From positions 77,323 to 141,322 of the forward strand of contig CAYQPF010000001.1 in assembly GCA_964419225.1 (NCBI GenBank): DNA of 64,000 nucleotides, in the 5' to 3' direction. Both the position numbers and the translations under genes were made by a program. Of this stretch, positions 36,678 to 45,684 are shown piece after piece. Under the pieces are notes generated by a model. It did no database searches and was not told the origin of the DNA. It saw only the letters and a program-made list of their open reading frames with translations. The DNA comes from CAYQPF01 sp964419225 (GTDB lineage Bacteria; Cloacimonadota; Cloacimonadia; Cloacimonadales; CAYQPF01). Position 1 is the stretch's first letter. Each line of letters starts with the position of its first letter.

Positions 36678-37199
36678 ATGCGGGTATTTTTTGCAGCCGG
36701 AGCGAAAAGAGTTTCCTTGAAATCAGAAGGACTGACTCTTCTTTACTACAAAAAGCTGGATTTATGCTATGTTAGAAAGTACTATGTCCCACCCAAAACC
36801 GAGCACAACATCCGCATGGGAAGCATTTTCACACACCTGGCAGCTATCTGGAAATCCGCAACATTGGAATTCAAAGAATACTTCAAAAACTATGCAGCTC
36901 TTTACAATGCTCAATACAAAGCTGATAAATATCCGTTGAATGGTTACGCCTGCTTCACGAAGCTGATGTTCGATTGGAGAAAGCAGAATCCGGAATTGGA
37001 TCTGACAAAATTGACGTGGGAAGACACACTTTTCGGAGTAATTAACAAGGATTTACAGGATGAACAGGATGGGGAAGCAATTATTAATGGGAGAGAATGG
37101 GAGGGAACAGTAAATGGTGAATTGTTAATGGTGAAAATAAAAAATATTTTTGAGAATCAGGTTCAGGAGTGCTGTCTTGGACGTGTTGAACCCGGCTAA
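36678..37199 (+). CDS. Orphan protein of unknown function in a repeat island
   Basis: The start is the ATG at 36678, 5 bases after AGGAGG; the open frame back to 36516 is repeat DNA and not coding (173 residues). I do not recognise the family. Residues 1-125 look like a real folded protein, rich in aromatic and charged residues (Y-Y-K-K-L-D-L-C-Y-V, then M-G-S-I-F-T-H-L-A-A-I-W). From about residue 135 the sequence turns to N-G-R-E-W-E-G-T-V-N-G-E-L-L, which is a translated 7-nt repeat, so the original end is probably lost. No signal peptide or membrane helix is seen. It is flanked by repeat-rich spacers on both sides. Confidence 0.6.
   Translation: MRVFFAAGAKRVSLKSEGLTLLYYKKLDLCYVRKYYVPPKTEHNIRMGSIFTHLAAIWKSATLEFKEYFKNYAALYNAQYKADKYPLNGYACFTKLMFDWRKQNPELDLTKLTWEDTLFGVINKDLQDEQDGEAIINGREWEGTVNGELLMVKIKNIFENQVQECCLGRVEPG
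37103..37137 (+). repeat. 7-nt period array inside the 3' end of the orphan gene
   Basis: Units GGGAACA, GTAAATG, GTGAATT, GTTAATG, GTGAAAA, in frame with and translated as part of the orphan gene. Confidence 0.65.
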
Positions 37200-37339
37200 T
37201 GGTTTGGATGAAGATTCCTTGTAGGGGCTGACTCCCACGTCAGCCCATTTGAAAAATGAATAAAATTTTTGCGATTTAAATGCATCTTTTTCTAAAGAGC
37301 CTGGCAGGCTCTTCTCCCAAGAGCGGATCCTATTTTAAT

Positions 37340-37364
37340 CCCTTCCCTTAATAAAAGGGAAGGG
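37340..37364. repeat. Perfect 10-bp hairpin
   Basis: CCCTTCCCTT and AAGGGAAGGG with a 5-base loop; no T-run follows on either strand, so it is not a standard terminator. Confidence 0.6.
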
Positions 37365-37391
37365 ACGGGGATGGGTTAAAGCCTCTTCAGT

Positions 37392-37436
37392 GTCCATACT
37401 GTCCATATAGTCCATTGTGTCAATTGAGTCCATTTC
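37392..37436 (+). repeat. 9-nt period array (GTCCATNNN), five units
   Basis: GTCCATACT, GTCCATATA, GTCCATTGT, GTCAATTGA, GTCCATTTC. The first six bases are kept and the last three vary. Confidence 0.85.
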
Positions 37437-37686
37437 TCGAAAAGCATCTCCTTTCCCTACTTCCGTCTGGCACTTTAATTGGGCAAGCTGCCCAATCTCC
37501 CGAAATGCCCAGGATAAATAGAAACGCAAATATGCGTCTCTATTTATGAGCAAATCATTTAGAGAATAATTGGGATAATATTTGACAGAAAATCCCCTAT
37601 TTGAAATTAATCATATTGCTTTGTTAATGTATAATTGTTCTCAACACCGGATCAAGGCTGAGAGGGCATTCGGGGAGGTAAACCAG

Positions 37687-40600
37687 ATGGCATTTGTTCA
37701 TTTGCATAATCATACGCAGTACAGTCTTTTAGATGGAGCCTGTCGGGTCGATAAAATGATGGATCTGGCGAAAACTTACAATATGCCGGCTGTTGCCATG
37801 ACTGATCACGGGAACATGTTCGGAACCATAGATTTTTACAATACTGCCAAGAAATACGGGATCAAACCTATTATTGGTATCGAAACTTACCTTATCAACA
37901 GTGACTTTGGCACTCCTTCCGCCAAAACCGACTACCGTTATCACCTGGTATTACTCGCTAAGAATGACATCGGTTACAAAAATCTCTTAAAGCTTTCCAC
38001 TTATTCTTATCTGGAAGGATTTTATTATAAACCCAGAATAAATAAAAATCTGCTGAGAAAGCACTGCGAAGGGTTAATTGCTTTGTCTGCCTGTGTACAC
38101 GGGGAAATCGGCGTATTATTGTCAGCTGGAAAGTATAAAGAAGCAGCAGAATCAGTCTATTTCTATAAAGAGCTTTTCGGAGAAGATTATTATCTGGAAC
38201 TACAGGATCACGGGTTACCGGAAGAACAGAAAGTCATGCCAATGATCATCGATATGGCCAGGGAAACTGATACCCAGATGGTGGTAACCAACGACTGCCA
38301 CTATCTAAAAAAACAGGACTCCGAAGCTCATGATGTTCTGCTTTGTATCCAGACAGGTAAATCTCTATCTGATCCCAACCGCATGAAATATGACACAAAC
38401 CAGTTATACTTTAAAACCGAAGAGGAAATGCGGAAACTCTATCCCCAGGTTCCTGAAGCTTATGAAAATACTTTAGTCATAGCCGAAAAGATAGATTTCA
38501 AGTTAAAATACGATAAATTCCTGCTGCCTGAAATTGATATACCCAAGGAATTCCCGGATCAGAAGGACTATTTACGAGATCTTTGTCAGAAGAATCTGAG
38601 CAAAAGATATCCGGAAGTCACAGAAGAAATTACACAGAGACTGGATTATGAATTGGGTGTGATCTCCAGCATGGGCTTCGACGGCTACTTTTTGGTAGTC
38701 AAGGATTTCATCGATAAAGCACGCGAAATGGACGTACCGGTAGGACCTGGCCGTGGTTCTGCTGCAGGTTCGATAGTTTCTTATCTTTTAGGCATAACTC
38801 AGATCGACCCCATCAAATACCATCTGTTCTTTGAAAGATTTCTCAATCCCGACCGGATCAGTATGCCTGATATTGACATTGATTTTTGTGCAGAAGGCAG
38901 AAGCAAGGTCATTGAATATGTTATTTCCAAATACGGCAGAAACAGTGTAGCCCAAATCATTACTTTTGGTACGCTGGGAGCCAAGTCAGTTATTAAAGAT
39001 GTAGCACGGGTTTTGGATCTGCCTCCTGTAGATGCCAATAATATCACAAAATTGATGTCCTCAGTACCTAAAGTCAATTTGAAAGACTGTCTTACTGAAT
39101 CCAAAGAATTTGCCGAAGTGATGAAAAGCAACGACCTCTATAGTTCCATTTTAACCTACAGTATGGTTCTTGAAGGCCTGATCCGTCAAATCGGGATCCA
39201 CGCTGCAGGTGTTGTGATAGGTCCCGGAGATCTAAGCGATTATGTCCCGCTGGCTATCAGTACCCAGAAAGATGACGAAGGTGCGGTTCTGGTTCAGTAT
39301 GAAGGAAAGTGGCTGGATGATCTGAAGCTCTTGAAGATGGACTTCTTGGGCTTGAAGACCCTGACCTTAATTAAAAAAACACTTACTTTGATCAAAAAAT
39401 ATAAGAACGAAGATGTGGATATCGATAATGTAAATCTCGAAGATCCCTTAACCTACAAACTTTTTGCCGACGGTCAGACTGACGGAATATTCCAGTTTGA
39501 ATCTGCGGGCATGAAGAAATATCTCATGGAATTGAAGCCTTCAGTCTTTGAGGATCTGATCGCAATGGTGGCTTTGTATCGGCCGGGTCCTATGCAGTTT
39601 TTTGTGAAATTCATTCAAGGTAAGCCTAAACAGGAAAAGATTACTTATTTCCATCCATTGACAGAAAATGTCCTCAAGGAGACCTACGGGGTGACTGTCT
39701 ATCAGGAACAGCTGATGCAGATCTCACGAGAACTCGGTGGTTTAACCGGTGGTGAAGCAGATACTCTGAGAAAAGCCATGAGTAAGAAAAATACAGATAT
39801 GATGCAAAAACTCTATTCCAAATTTGAGGAAGGCTCTGCCAAGAATGGATTAACTCAGGAACTTGCCAAGCAAATCTGGGAAGAATGGCTGGATTTTGCC
39901 AAGTATGCGTTCAATAAAAGTCATGCAACCTGTTATGCCTTGGTGGCTTATCATACAGCTTATCTTAAATCTCATTATCCTGTGGAATTTATGACAGCTT
40001 TACTTTCTTTGGAAGATGATCTGTCGAAGATGCCCTACTTCCTGGAAGAATGCAAGAATATGGGGATCAACATTGTTCCGCCCAACATTAACAAGAGTGA
40101 AAAAGAATTCAGCATTCATGGTGATGAAATTCTCTTTGGTCTGAAAGGCATTAAGAATGTGGGAGATGCAGCTATCAATGCCATGCTCAATGAAAGAGAA
40201 ACCAACAGTGATTTCAAAGATCTGTTTGATTTAGTAAGCCGTCTCGACAATATGGCTGTGAACAAATCAGTGCTGGAAAGTCTTATCTATGCCGGTGCTG
40301 TGGATGAATTACCGGGGAACAGATCACAGAAGTTTGCCGTAATTGAAAGAGCCATCGAATATGGATCATCTCAGCAAAGTGATAAACGCAGAGGACAAGC
40401 CACTTTTTTTGATGCGTTCATGGATAATGATGAGGATGAGTACAAACCAGACTTACCTCAACTCGAGGACTGGCCTATAAATTACCGTCTGGAACAGGAA
40501 AAGAAGATTCTGGGCTTTTATGTATCCGGTCACCCTTTGATGCGAAGAAAAGAGATCCTGTCGTATTTTACGAATATAGACACAAAATCAATTTCAGAAG

Positions 40601-41142
40601 AAAATAAGCCTGTACCCGGTAGTGTGTTTATTGCAGGGGTTGTTACAGGTGTGATGAATAAAAAAGACCGTAAAGGTTTGCCTTATGCAATTGTCACGAT
40701 GGAAGATCTATATGGAAAATTTGAAATAAGCTTGTTTAATAAAGATTATGATAATTTCTTCAGAGTGATCAAGGATGGTCTGGAGCTCTTTATCATCGGC
40801 AAAAAATCTTCCTACAAGGATTCAGAAGATGCCCTGTTAAGAATCATTCCGCACAAGATTATGCTCTTTGAGGATTTACCCGCTAAAACATCCGGGGATG
40901 TTGTTATTAGTATGCATGAAGATCAGATCAATACGAATTTAACGAATCAAATAGTGAGAAATATTCATGAATACCCCGGAAATTTTAACATTCAATTTAA
41001 TATATTGACAAATGGTTTTAAATCTCTAACCTTACAGCCAAGGAGTTATAAAATTTTCCCTGAAGAGAAGTTTATCAGGTTTTTGAAGCAAAATGGCATT
41101 AACTTCCAGGTTAAATTAAATATGGATAACTCCACAAGCTGA
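37687..41142 (+). CDS. dnaE: DNA polymerase III subunit alpha
   Basis: This is the replicative polymerase. The start is the ATG at 37687, with GGGAGGT about 8 bases before it; the TTG at 37582 gives 35 non-homologous residues (1151 residues remain, normal for DnaE). The protein begins M-A-F-V-H-L-H-N-H-T-Q-Y-S-L-L-D-G, the PHP domain with its metal ligands. It continues with the polymerase motif G-P-G-R-G-S-A-A-G-S, the catalytic P-D-I-D-I-D-F and A-L-Y-R-P-G-P-M, then helix-hairpin-helix and OB regions toward the end. It heads an operon running to 46742. Confidence 0.96.
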   Translation: MAFVHLHNHTQYSLLDGACRVDKMMDLAKTYNMPAVAMTDHGNMFGTIDFYNTAKKYGIKPIIGIETYLINSDFGTPSAKTDYRYHLVLLAKNDIGYKNLLKLSTYSYLEGFYYKPRINKNLLRKHCEGLIALSACVHGEIGVLLSAGKYKEAAESVYFYKELFGEDYYLELQDHGLPEEQKVMPMIIDMARETDTQMVVTNDCHYLKKQDSEAHDVLLCIQTGKSLSDPNRMKYDTNQLYFKTEEEMRKLYPQVPEAYENTLVIAEKIDFKLKYDKFLLPEIDIPKEFPDQKDYLRDLCQKNLSKRYPEVTEEITQRLDYELGVISSMGFDGYFLVVKDFIDKAREMDVPVGPGRGSAAGSIVSYLLGITQIDPIKYHLFFERFLNPDRISMPDIDIDFCAEGRSKVIEYVISKYGRNSVAQIITFGTLGAKSVIKDVARVLDLPPVDANNITKLMSSVPKVNLKDCLTESKEFAEVMKSNDLYSSILTYSMVLEGLIRQIGIHAAGVVIGPGDLSDYVPLAISTQKDDEGAVLVQYEGKWLDDLKLLKMDFLGLKTLTLIKKTLTLIKKYKNEDVDIDNVNLEDPLTYKLFADGQTDGIFQFESAGMKKYLMELKPSVFEDLIAMVALYRPGPMQFFVKFIQGKPKQEKITYFHPLTENVLKETYGVTVYQEQLMQISRELGGLTGGEADTLRKAMSKKNTDMMQKLYSKFEEGSAKNGLTQELAKQIWEEWLDFAKYAFNKSHATCYALVAYHTAYLKSHYPVEFMTALLSLEDDLSKMPYFLEECKNMGINIVPPNINKSEKEFSIHGDEILFGLKGIKNVGDAAINAMLNERETNSDFKDLFDLVSRLDNMAVNKSVLESLIYAGAVDELPGNRSQKFAVIERAIEYGSSQQSDKRRGQATFFDAFMDNDEDEYKPDLPQLEDWPINYRLEQEKKILGFYVSGHPLMRRKEILSYFTNIDTKSISEENKPVPGSVFIAGVVTGVMNKKDRKGLPYAIVTMEDLYGKFEISLFNKDYDNFFRVIKDGLELFIIGKKSSYKDSEDALLRIIPHKIMLFEDLPAKTSGDVVISMHEDQINTNLTNQIVRNIHEYPGNFNIQFNILTNGFKSLTLQPRSYKIFPEEKFIRFLKQNGINFQVKLNMDNSTS

Positions 41143-41148
41143 GGAAAT

Positions 41149-42267
41149 ATGAAGAAATCTATTTTCTTTCTTTTACTGTTTTCCTTTTGTTATTTGCATG
41201 CTGAAGAACTTATTTTTGACAGAGTAGGAGAGGAAACACAATTTATTTTAATGCTGCCTTATTATGATCTGTTAAAGCTAAAAACAGATAATCCTTCCCA
41301 CCATTTTAGTGCTGTCGTTGATATTTTCACAAAAAGGGATAGCCAATTTCATAAGATGTTTGACATCTCTTTTACTGTGAATGACAGTACTGTCTTTGAT
41401 GGTGAGTATTATCCCCTGATTTTTTCAGAAGTCATACCTTACGGCAGAAAAAATCTGAGGCTGCAAGTCTCTACAAAAGATTCCGGGATTATTTACGAAA
41501 AGAAATATGAGCTCAACATCCCCAGAGTCTCGCAGAACTTTGCTAAAATGGCTGTGATTACCAACAGAAACGGGATGTCGTTCCTGCCGACCCAAAACAA
41601 ACTTAAAACAGATCTTGATTCGTTGTATCTGATCCAGAAAATGAGCTTCCTGCCGGACAGTGTCTTTCTCGTTGTAACCAAAGACTCCAAAAAAACTCAA
41701 CACAAGCTTGAACCTCAAAAAGATCTGAATGTTATGGTTTCAGATTATATGGATGATTTTTACAGTGCAGAGCCCCGTTTGAATATTTATTATCAAAACA
41801 AACTTTACTCTCGAGGTTTTGATTTTTTTACAAACAGTAATTCCTTTAAAGAAAAGTACAGTCCCAAAGTCCAATTACGACAGATGAGAAACATTCTTTC
41901 GCAAAACGAATGGGCATCGTTTCAGTCTGTTTCAGAAAAAAGACTTCAAAGTGAAATAGACAGGTATTGGAAAAATCATGATCCCAATCCCCTGACAATT
42001 ATTAATGAAAATCAGGAAGTATTCTATAATCGCATCACCTACGCTAATATACATTTTTCTATCCGGGGTTATAAGGAAGGCTGGGATTCAGACAGGGGAA
42101 GAGTTTACCTGAAATATGGTGCTCCTGATGAAATTGCAGAAGAAGTTTTACCTCTGGGAAGATTCCCGGCAATACTCTGGATTTATGAAGGTCAACAGAA
42201 AAAATTTTATTTCTACGATATAAAAGGATATGGTAATTATGAACTTAAAAAAACTATTGAAGACTAA
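41149..42267 (+). CDS. GWxTD-domain protein 1
   Basis: The 372-residue exported protein has a signal peptide (about 1-17). Its C-terminal third carries the GWxTD-family block G-W-D-S-D-R-G-R-V-Y-L-K-Y-G-A-P-D, followed by I-L-W-I-Y-E. The first 240 residues are beta-rich and unrecognised. The family is typical of Bacteroidota, Cloacimonadota and related phyla and has no known function. It lies 6 bases after dnaE with GAGGAA as ribosome site, and overlaps the next GWxTD gene, so the pair is probably made together. Confidence 0.85.
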   Translation: MKKSIFFLLLFSFCYLHAEELIFDRVGEETQFILMLPYYDLLKLKTDNPSHHFSAVVDIFTKRDSQFHKMFDISFTVNDSTVFDGEYYPLIFSEVIPYGRKNLRLQVSTKDSGIIYEKKYELNIPRVSQNFAKMAVITNRNGMSFLPTQNKLKTDLDSLYLIQKMSFLPDSVFLVVTKDSKKTQHKLEPQKDLNVMVSDYMDDFYSAEPRLNIYYQNKLYSRGFDFFTNSNSFKEKYSPKVQLRQMRNILSQNEWASFQSVSEKRLQSEIDRYWKNHDPNPLTIINENQEVFYNRITYANIHFSIRGYKEGWDSDRGRVYLKYGAPDEIAEEVLPLGRFPAILWIYEGQQKKFYFYDIKGYGNYELKKTIED

Positions 42268-43612
42268 TGTCATCCTCGTTCTGATCATTTTCTTTGGATG
42301 CACCTCCCTCTTTGGAACTGAGTTAAATGTTGTAACCAGCCTCAGTCGATTTGCCAATGAACAAGGGCAGACAGTATTTGAAATCTCGTATAAAATTCTC
42401 AATGATCAACTTACTTTTATTAAACAAAACGATCAATTTGTTGCGAGCATAGAAGGCACTATCAACATTATTAAAGCTAACAGAATTTTAAAAACAGAGA
42501 AGTTTGACTGTCAGATTGGTGCAGTGAATCAACTCCAGACAAAATCAAACAGATACTTCTATCTGGATAAAATTTCTTTAACCCTGACCAAGCCTGGATA
42601 CAATATTGAAATTCTTTTCAAAGATAAGAATTCGGAGAAGGAAACGGTTTGGCGTTCAGACCTTAAAGTTTTTGAGACTAAATCCATAATGAGTGACCTT
42701 GAGCTGTCTAAATCTGTTATTGCTGATACTTCCGGGATTATGGAGAAATTTAACCGTCTGGGACAGATTTATTTTGTAGAGCCAGGCAAAATGTTCAACA
42801 CAACTCAGGACAGTTTGAATATTTATTTTGAATTATATAAGAAAGTTGAAGAGCCGGAAAAAGCATTCAAAGTGGAATATAAAATTTATAAGGAAAATAA
42901 ACTCGTCTTCTCCGAAACAGATTCTACACTTATCCGTTTTTCTCCTTTGTGTACCTTAAAGAGTTATCCTATAATGAACTGGGAGGAAGGGAAGTATAAA
43001 ATTTATTTGGGTGTTTATGATAAATCCAATACTCTTTTAGAAGATAAAGAAACTGAATTTATTGTATTTAAGGGAGTAGAAAAAATTATTCTCAGGATGT
43101 TCCCTAATGATGAAGATGAATATAAATTAATGAAATATTTTATGAATTCCAACCAGATCAAAACTTGGAATAACATTAGTAATGAAGCCAGAAAGGCTTT
43201 CATCGACAAATTCTGGGCAAGTAATGACAAAAATAAGGATGATGATAAAAACGATTTTTACGATCTTGTCAAAAGCAGAATCGAAACCAGCAGAAGCTTT
43301 GTCAGGTTCACAGATGGCTGGAAAAGTGATATGGGCAGAATCTATATCAAATACGGGAAACCTGAAAGCGTTGAAAAGAAAAGCACAGATGCTACAAACA
43401 AATACTCGGTAAAAGATTATCAAATTTGGAAATATATTGGACCGGACAGAACTTATGTCTTTGTGGATTTACAGGGAAGCGGTAATCAAAAGCTGGTTTA
43501 TTCCAAGAATGATGACAGTGAATATACAGACCCCAAATGGAGAACATACCTCAACTCTGATTTTGATGAATCTAACTTAGACTATGAAAGTTCTCCCGAC
43601 CTTTGGAAATAA
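42239..43612 (+). CDS. GWxTD-domain protein 2
   Basis: This is the second member of the tandem pair. The ATG at 42239 is preferred over that at 42230, because AAAGGA at 42224-42229 is too close to the latter (457 residues). A signal peptide (about 1-25) includes F-F-G-C-T-S, which could also act as a lipobox. The C-terminal block G-W-K-S-D-M-G-R-I-Y-I-K-Y-G-K-P-E, followed by Y-Q-I-W-K-Y, marks the family. Unlike protein 1, a long helical stretch (about 285-350, with many K, D and N) precedes it. It overlaps protein 1 by 29 bases. Confidence 0.85.
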   Translation: MNLKKLLKTNVILVLIIFFGCTSLFGTELNVVTSLSRFANEQGQTVFEISYKILNDQLTFIKQNDQFVASIEGTINIIKANRILKTEKFDCQIGAVNQLQTKSNRYFYLDKISLTLTKPGYNIEILFKDKNSEKETVWRSDLKVFETKSIMSDLELSKSVIADTSGIMEKFNRLGQIYFVEPGKMFNTTQDSLNIYFELYKKVEEPEKAFKVEYKIYKENKLVFSETDSTLIRFSPLCTLKSYPIMNWEEGKYKIYLGVYDKSNTLLEDKETEFIVFKGVEKIILRMFPNDEDEYKLMKYFMNSNQIKTWNNISNEARKAFIDKFWASNDKNKDDDKNDFYDLVKSRIETSRSFVRFTDGWKSDMGRIYIKYGKPESVEKKSTDATNKYSVKDYQIWKYIGPDRTYVFVDLQGSGNQKLVYSKNDDSEYTDPKWRTYLNSDFDESNLDYESSPDLWK

Positions 43613-43618
43613 CTGCCG

Positions 43619-44209
43619 ATGATCCATGAACTATTGAAGAATAAGAAAGTTATTCTGGCTTCTGTATCTCCTCGCAGAAAAGAAATATTCAATATGCTGG
43701 GTGTTAACTTTCTCCAGTTAGAAGCACCTTTCGAGGAAACAATAGAGGATACCGACCATGTTAACCCCAGGAAATTTGTGCAGAATCATGCACGTCAGAA
43801 AGTACAGTCACTCAGTTGTAAAATGGATGAGGATTGTTTGATTATTGGTGCCGATACAATTGTCTATCATCAGGAAACAATCCTGGGTAAACCTGGTGAC
43901 TATCAACAAGCTTATGAATACCTTATGAATCTGGCAGGTAATTACCATCAGGTTTATACAGGGATTGCAGTCAGTTATCAGGGTAAAGTTGAGACAGACT
44001 TTACCAGAACAAAAGTAAAATTTATAGATTTAACAGATACTGAGATAAAGAGTTATTTAGCAACAAAGGAATCTTTTGATAAAGCCGGAGCTTATGGTAT
44101 CCAGGGTTACGGAAGTCAATTCATCGAATCTGTCAGTGGTTGTTATTTCAATGTCATGGGCTTCCCGGTAACAACATTTTATCAATTACTGAAAAGGATG
44201 TTGGGATGA
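43619..44209 (+). CDS. maf: Maf-family nucleotide pyrophosphatase
   Basis: Maf proteins hydrolyse non-standard or excess nucleoside triphosphates such as dTTP, UTP or modified forms to monophosphates. The 196 residues open with V-I-L-A-S-V-S-P-R-R-K-E-I, the substrate loop, and contain E-D-C-L-I-I-G-A-D-T-I-V with the conserved Asp, then D-K-A-G-A-Y-G-I-Q-G-Y-G near 165. It begins 6 bases after the GWxTD gene and its stop overlaps the next start (ATGA). Confidence 0.93.
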   Translation: MIHELLKNKKVILASVSPRRKEIFNMLGVNFLQLEAPFEETIEDTDHVNPRKFVQNHARQKVQSLSCKMDEDCLIIGADTIVYHQETILGKPGDYQQAYEYLMNLAGNYHQVYTGIAVSYQGKVETDFTRTKVKFIDLTDTEIKSYLATKESFDKAGAYGIQGYGSQFIESVSGCYFNVMGFPVTTFYQLLKRMLG

Positions 44210-45684
44210 TTCTTTTTACAAATGCAAACTTCCATTCTCTGAATAAGAATAATGATGTTTTTGGAGCACTTTTAATAGATAATGGAGTAATTAAACAAAC
44301 TTTTAAACACTCTCTTTCAGTAATGGATGTACAAAAAATTGATCTCCAGGGTAAACATGTTTATCCAGGATTTATTGATACCCATACCCATTCGTTTGAA
44401 GGTGGATTGTACAGCCTTGGTACCGATATGGGTAAGGTAGAATCAATTGCAGAAGCTTTAACTTTACTTTCACAAGCCAAACCATTTGGCAATTGTCTCT
44501 TTGCCTTCAATTATGATGAGAACAGAATAAAAGAAAAACGCTTTCCCCTTATTACTGAATTGGACCGGATTTGCTCCGATATTCCTTTAATCTTACGCAG
44601 AGTCGATGGGCACAGCTGTGTGATCAATTCTAAAGCAGCTGCTTTGATCCCCTGGAAAACAAAGTTGCCTTCAGATTTCGACGGATTGTTGAGAAAAGAA
44701 GAAAATGACTTTGTGGCTCATTGGTTTCATAAGCACATTGATGCTGAACATATTCTGGAAATCTACCATCATTCTGCAGATTTAGCAGCTAAATCAGGGC
44801 ACACAACAATCCATACTATGATCGGTGATGCTCAAAACGATTACCTGCACTATAAAATTGTCCGGGATAATTTAACTCAATTCAAAATAGATTTTATCCT
44901 GTATCCACAAATCTTCTCTATTACAAAAGCACTTGAACTGGGAGCTTCCCGCATCGGCGGATGCATTCTGGCAGATGGTTCTTTCGGCTCACATACGGCA
45001 GCATTGTTTGAACCATACATCGACCAGCCTGATTGTATTGGAACTCTATACAAAAGTGATTCTTTCTGGCAGGATTTTGTGCAAACAGCCAATCATAATA
45101 ATTTGGCAGTAGCTGTTCATTGTCTCGGAGACAGAGCTGTGTCTCAAATTGTTAGATCATATCAAAAAGTACTGGAAGAAGATAACCGGGGAATCCGGCA
45201 TCAGATCATTCATGGCGAGTTAATCTCTTCAAAAACTCAGGATATCATGCAAAAATACAACATTTCTGCTTCTATGCAGCCTATGTTCGATCACCTTTGG
45301 GGTGGGGATAAACAATACTATGCCCAGGTGCTTGGTATTGAAAGAGCACTGAAATCCAATCGGTTTGCAACTCTTACTGAAAAAGGTATCAATGTCTGCG
45401 GAAGTTCTGACTGGTATATCACTGAATTAAGTGCTTTAAAAGGTATCAATTCAGCCATGCATCATCATAACCCTGAGGAAAGATTAACTCTCGAGCAAGC
45501 CTTACATTTATACACAAAAAATGCGGCTTGGCTTTCTGGTCATGAACAAGTCAAAGGCTGTCTTGATATAGGGTTTGATGCAGACTTAACCTGCCTCAAT
45601 CAGGAAATCTCACCTGATACAGATATAGCACAAATAAAAATTGATAAAGTTTTTAAGAGAGGTAAGCAAATTGCCGGAAATTAA
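44206..45684 (+). CDS. Amidohydrolase family protein (YtcJ-like)
   Basis: The start is the ATG at 44206, which overlaps the maf stop and has AAGGA upstream; the frame open from 44140 lies inside maf (492 residues). The metal-dependent amidohydrolase fold is marked by G-F-I-D-T-H-T-H near residue 60, then D-G-H-S-C near 135, a late H-C-L-G-D-R-A near 305 and S-S-D-W near 405. YtcJ-type members act on exocyclic amides or unknown substrates. No signal peptide is present, so it is cytoplasmic. Confidence 0.85.
   Translation: MILFTNANFHSLNKNNDVFGALLIDNGVIKQTFKHSLSVMDVQKIDLQGKHVYPGFIDTHTHSFEGGLYSLGTDMGKVESIAEALTLLSQAKPFGNCLFAFNYDENRIKEKRFPLITELDRICSDIPLILRRVDGHSCVINSKAAALIPWKTKLPSDFDGLLRKEENDFVAHWFHKHIDAEHILEIYHHSADLAAKSGHTTIHTMIGDAQNDYLHYKIVRDNLTQFKIDFILYPQIFSITKALELGASRIGGCILADGSFGSHTAALFEPYIDQPDCIGTLYKSDSFWQDFVQTANHNNLAVAVHCLGDRAVSQIVRSYQKVLEEDNRGIRHQIIHGELISSKTQDIMQKYNISASMQPMFDHLWGGDKQYYAQVLGIERALKSNRFATLTEKGINVCGSSDWYITELSALKGINSAMHHHNPEERLTLEQALHLYTKNAAWLSGHEQVKGCLDIGFDADLTCLNQEISPDTDIAQIKIDKVFKRGKQIAGN

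Larger units (their letters stand above)
37200..37686. other. 487-bp spacer of hairpins and a 9-nt array before dnaE
   Basis: Hairpins: GGGCTGAC/GTCAGCCC (37225-37246), AAGAGCCTG/CAGGCTCTT (37295-37313) and CCCTTCCCTT/AAGGGAAGGG (37340-37364). A 9-nt array lies at 37392-37436. A TTGACA at 37582 and a TATAAT at 37630 lie near dnaE, but they are not spaced as one promoter. Confidence 0.65.

Noticed and set aside
37225..37364. The hairpins upstream of dnaE as terminators
   Set aside because: None is followed by a T-run on either strand, so ordinary termination is not supported.
37335..37553. Minus-strand 72-residue open frame with repeated M-D-x motifs
   Set aside because: It is the 9-nt array and neighbouring hairpins read in frame; there is no ribosome site and no family.
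37582..37686. TTG start giving DnaE 35 more residues
   Set aside because: DnaE proteins start at the M-x-F-V-H-L-H motif, and GGGAGGT is correctly placed for the ATG at 37687. The TTG is part of a TTGACA.
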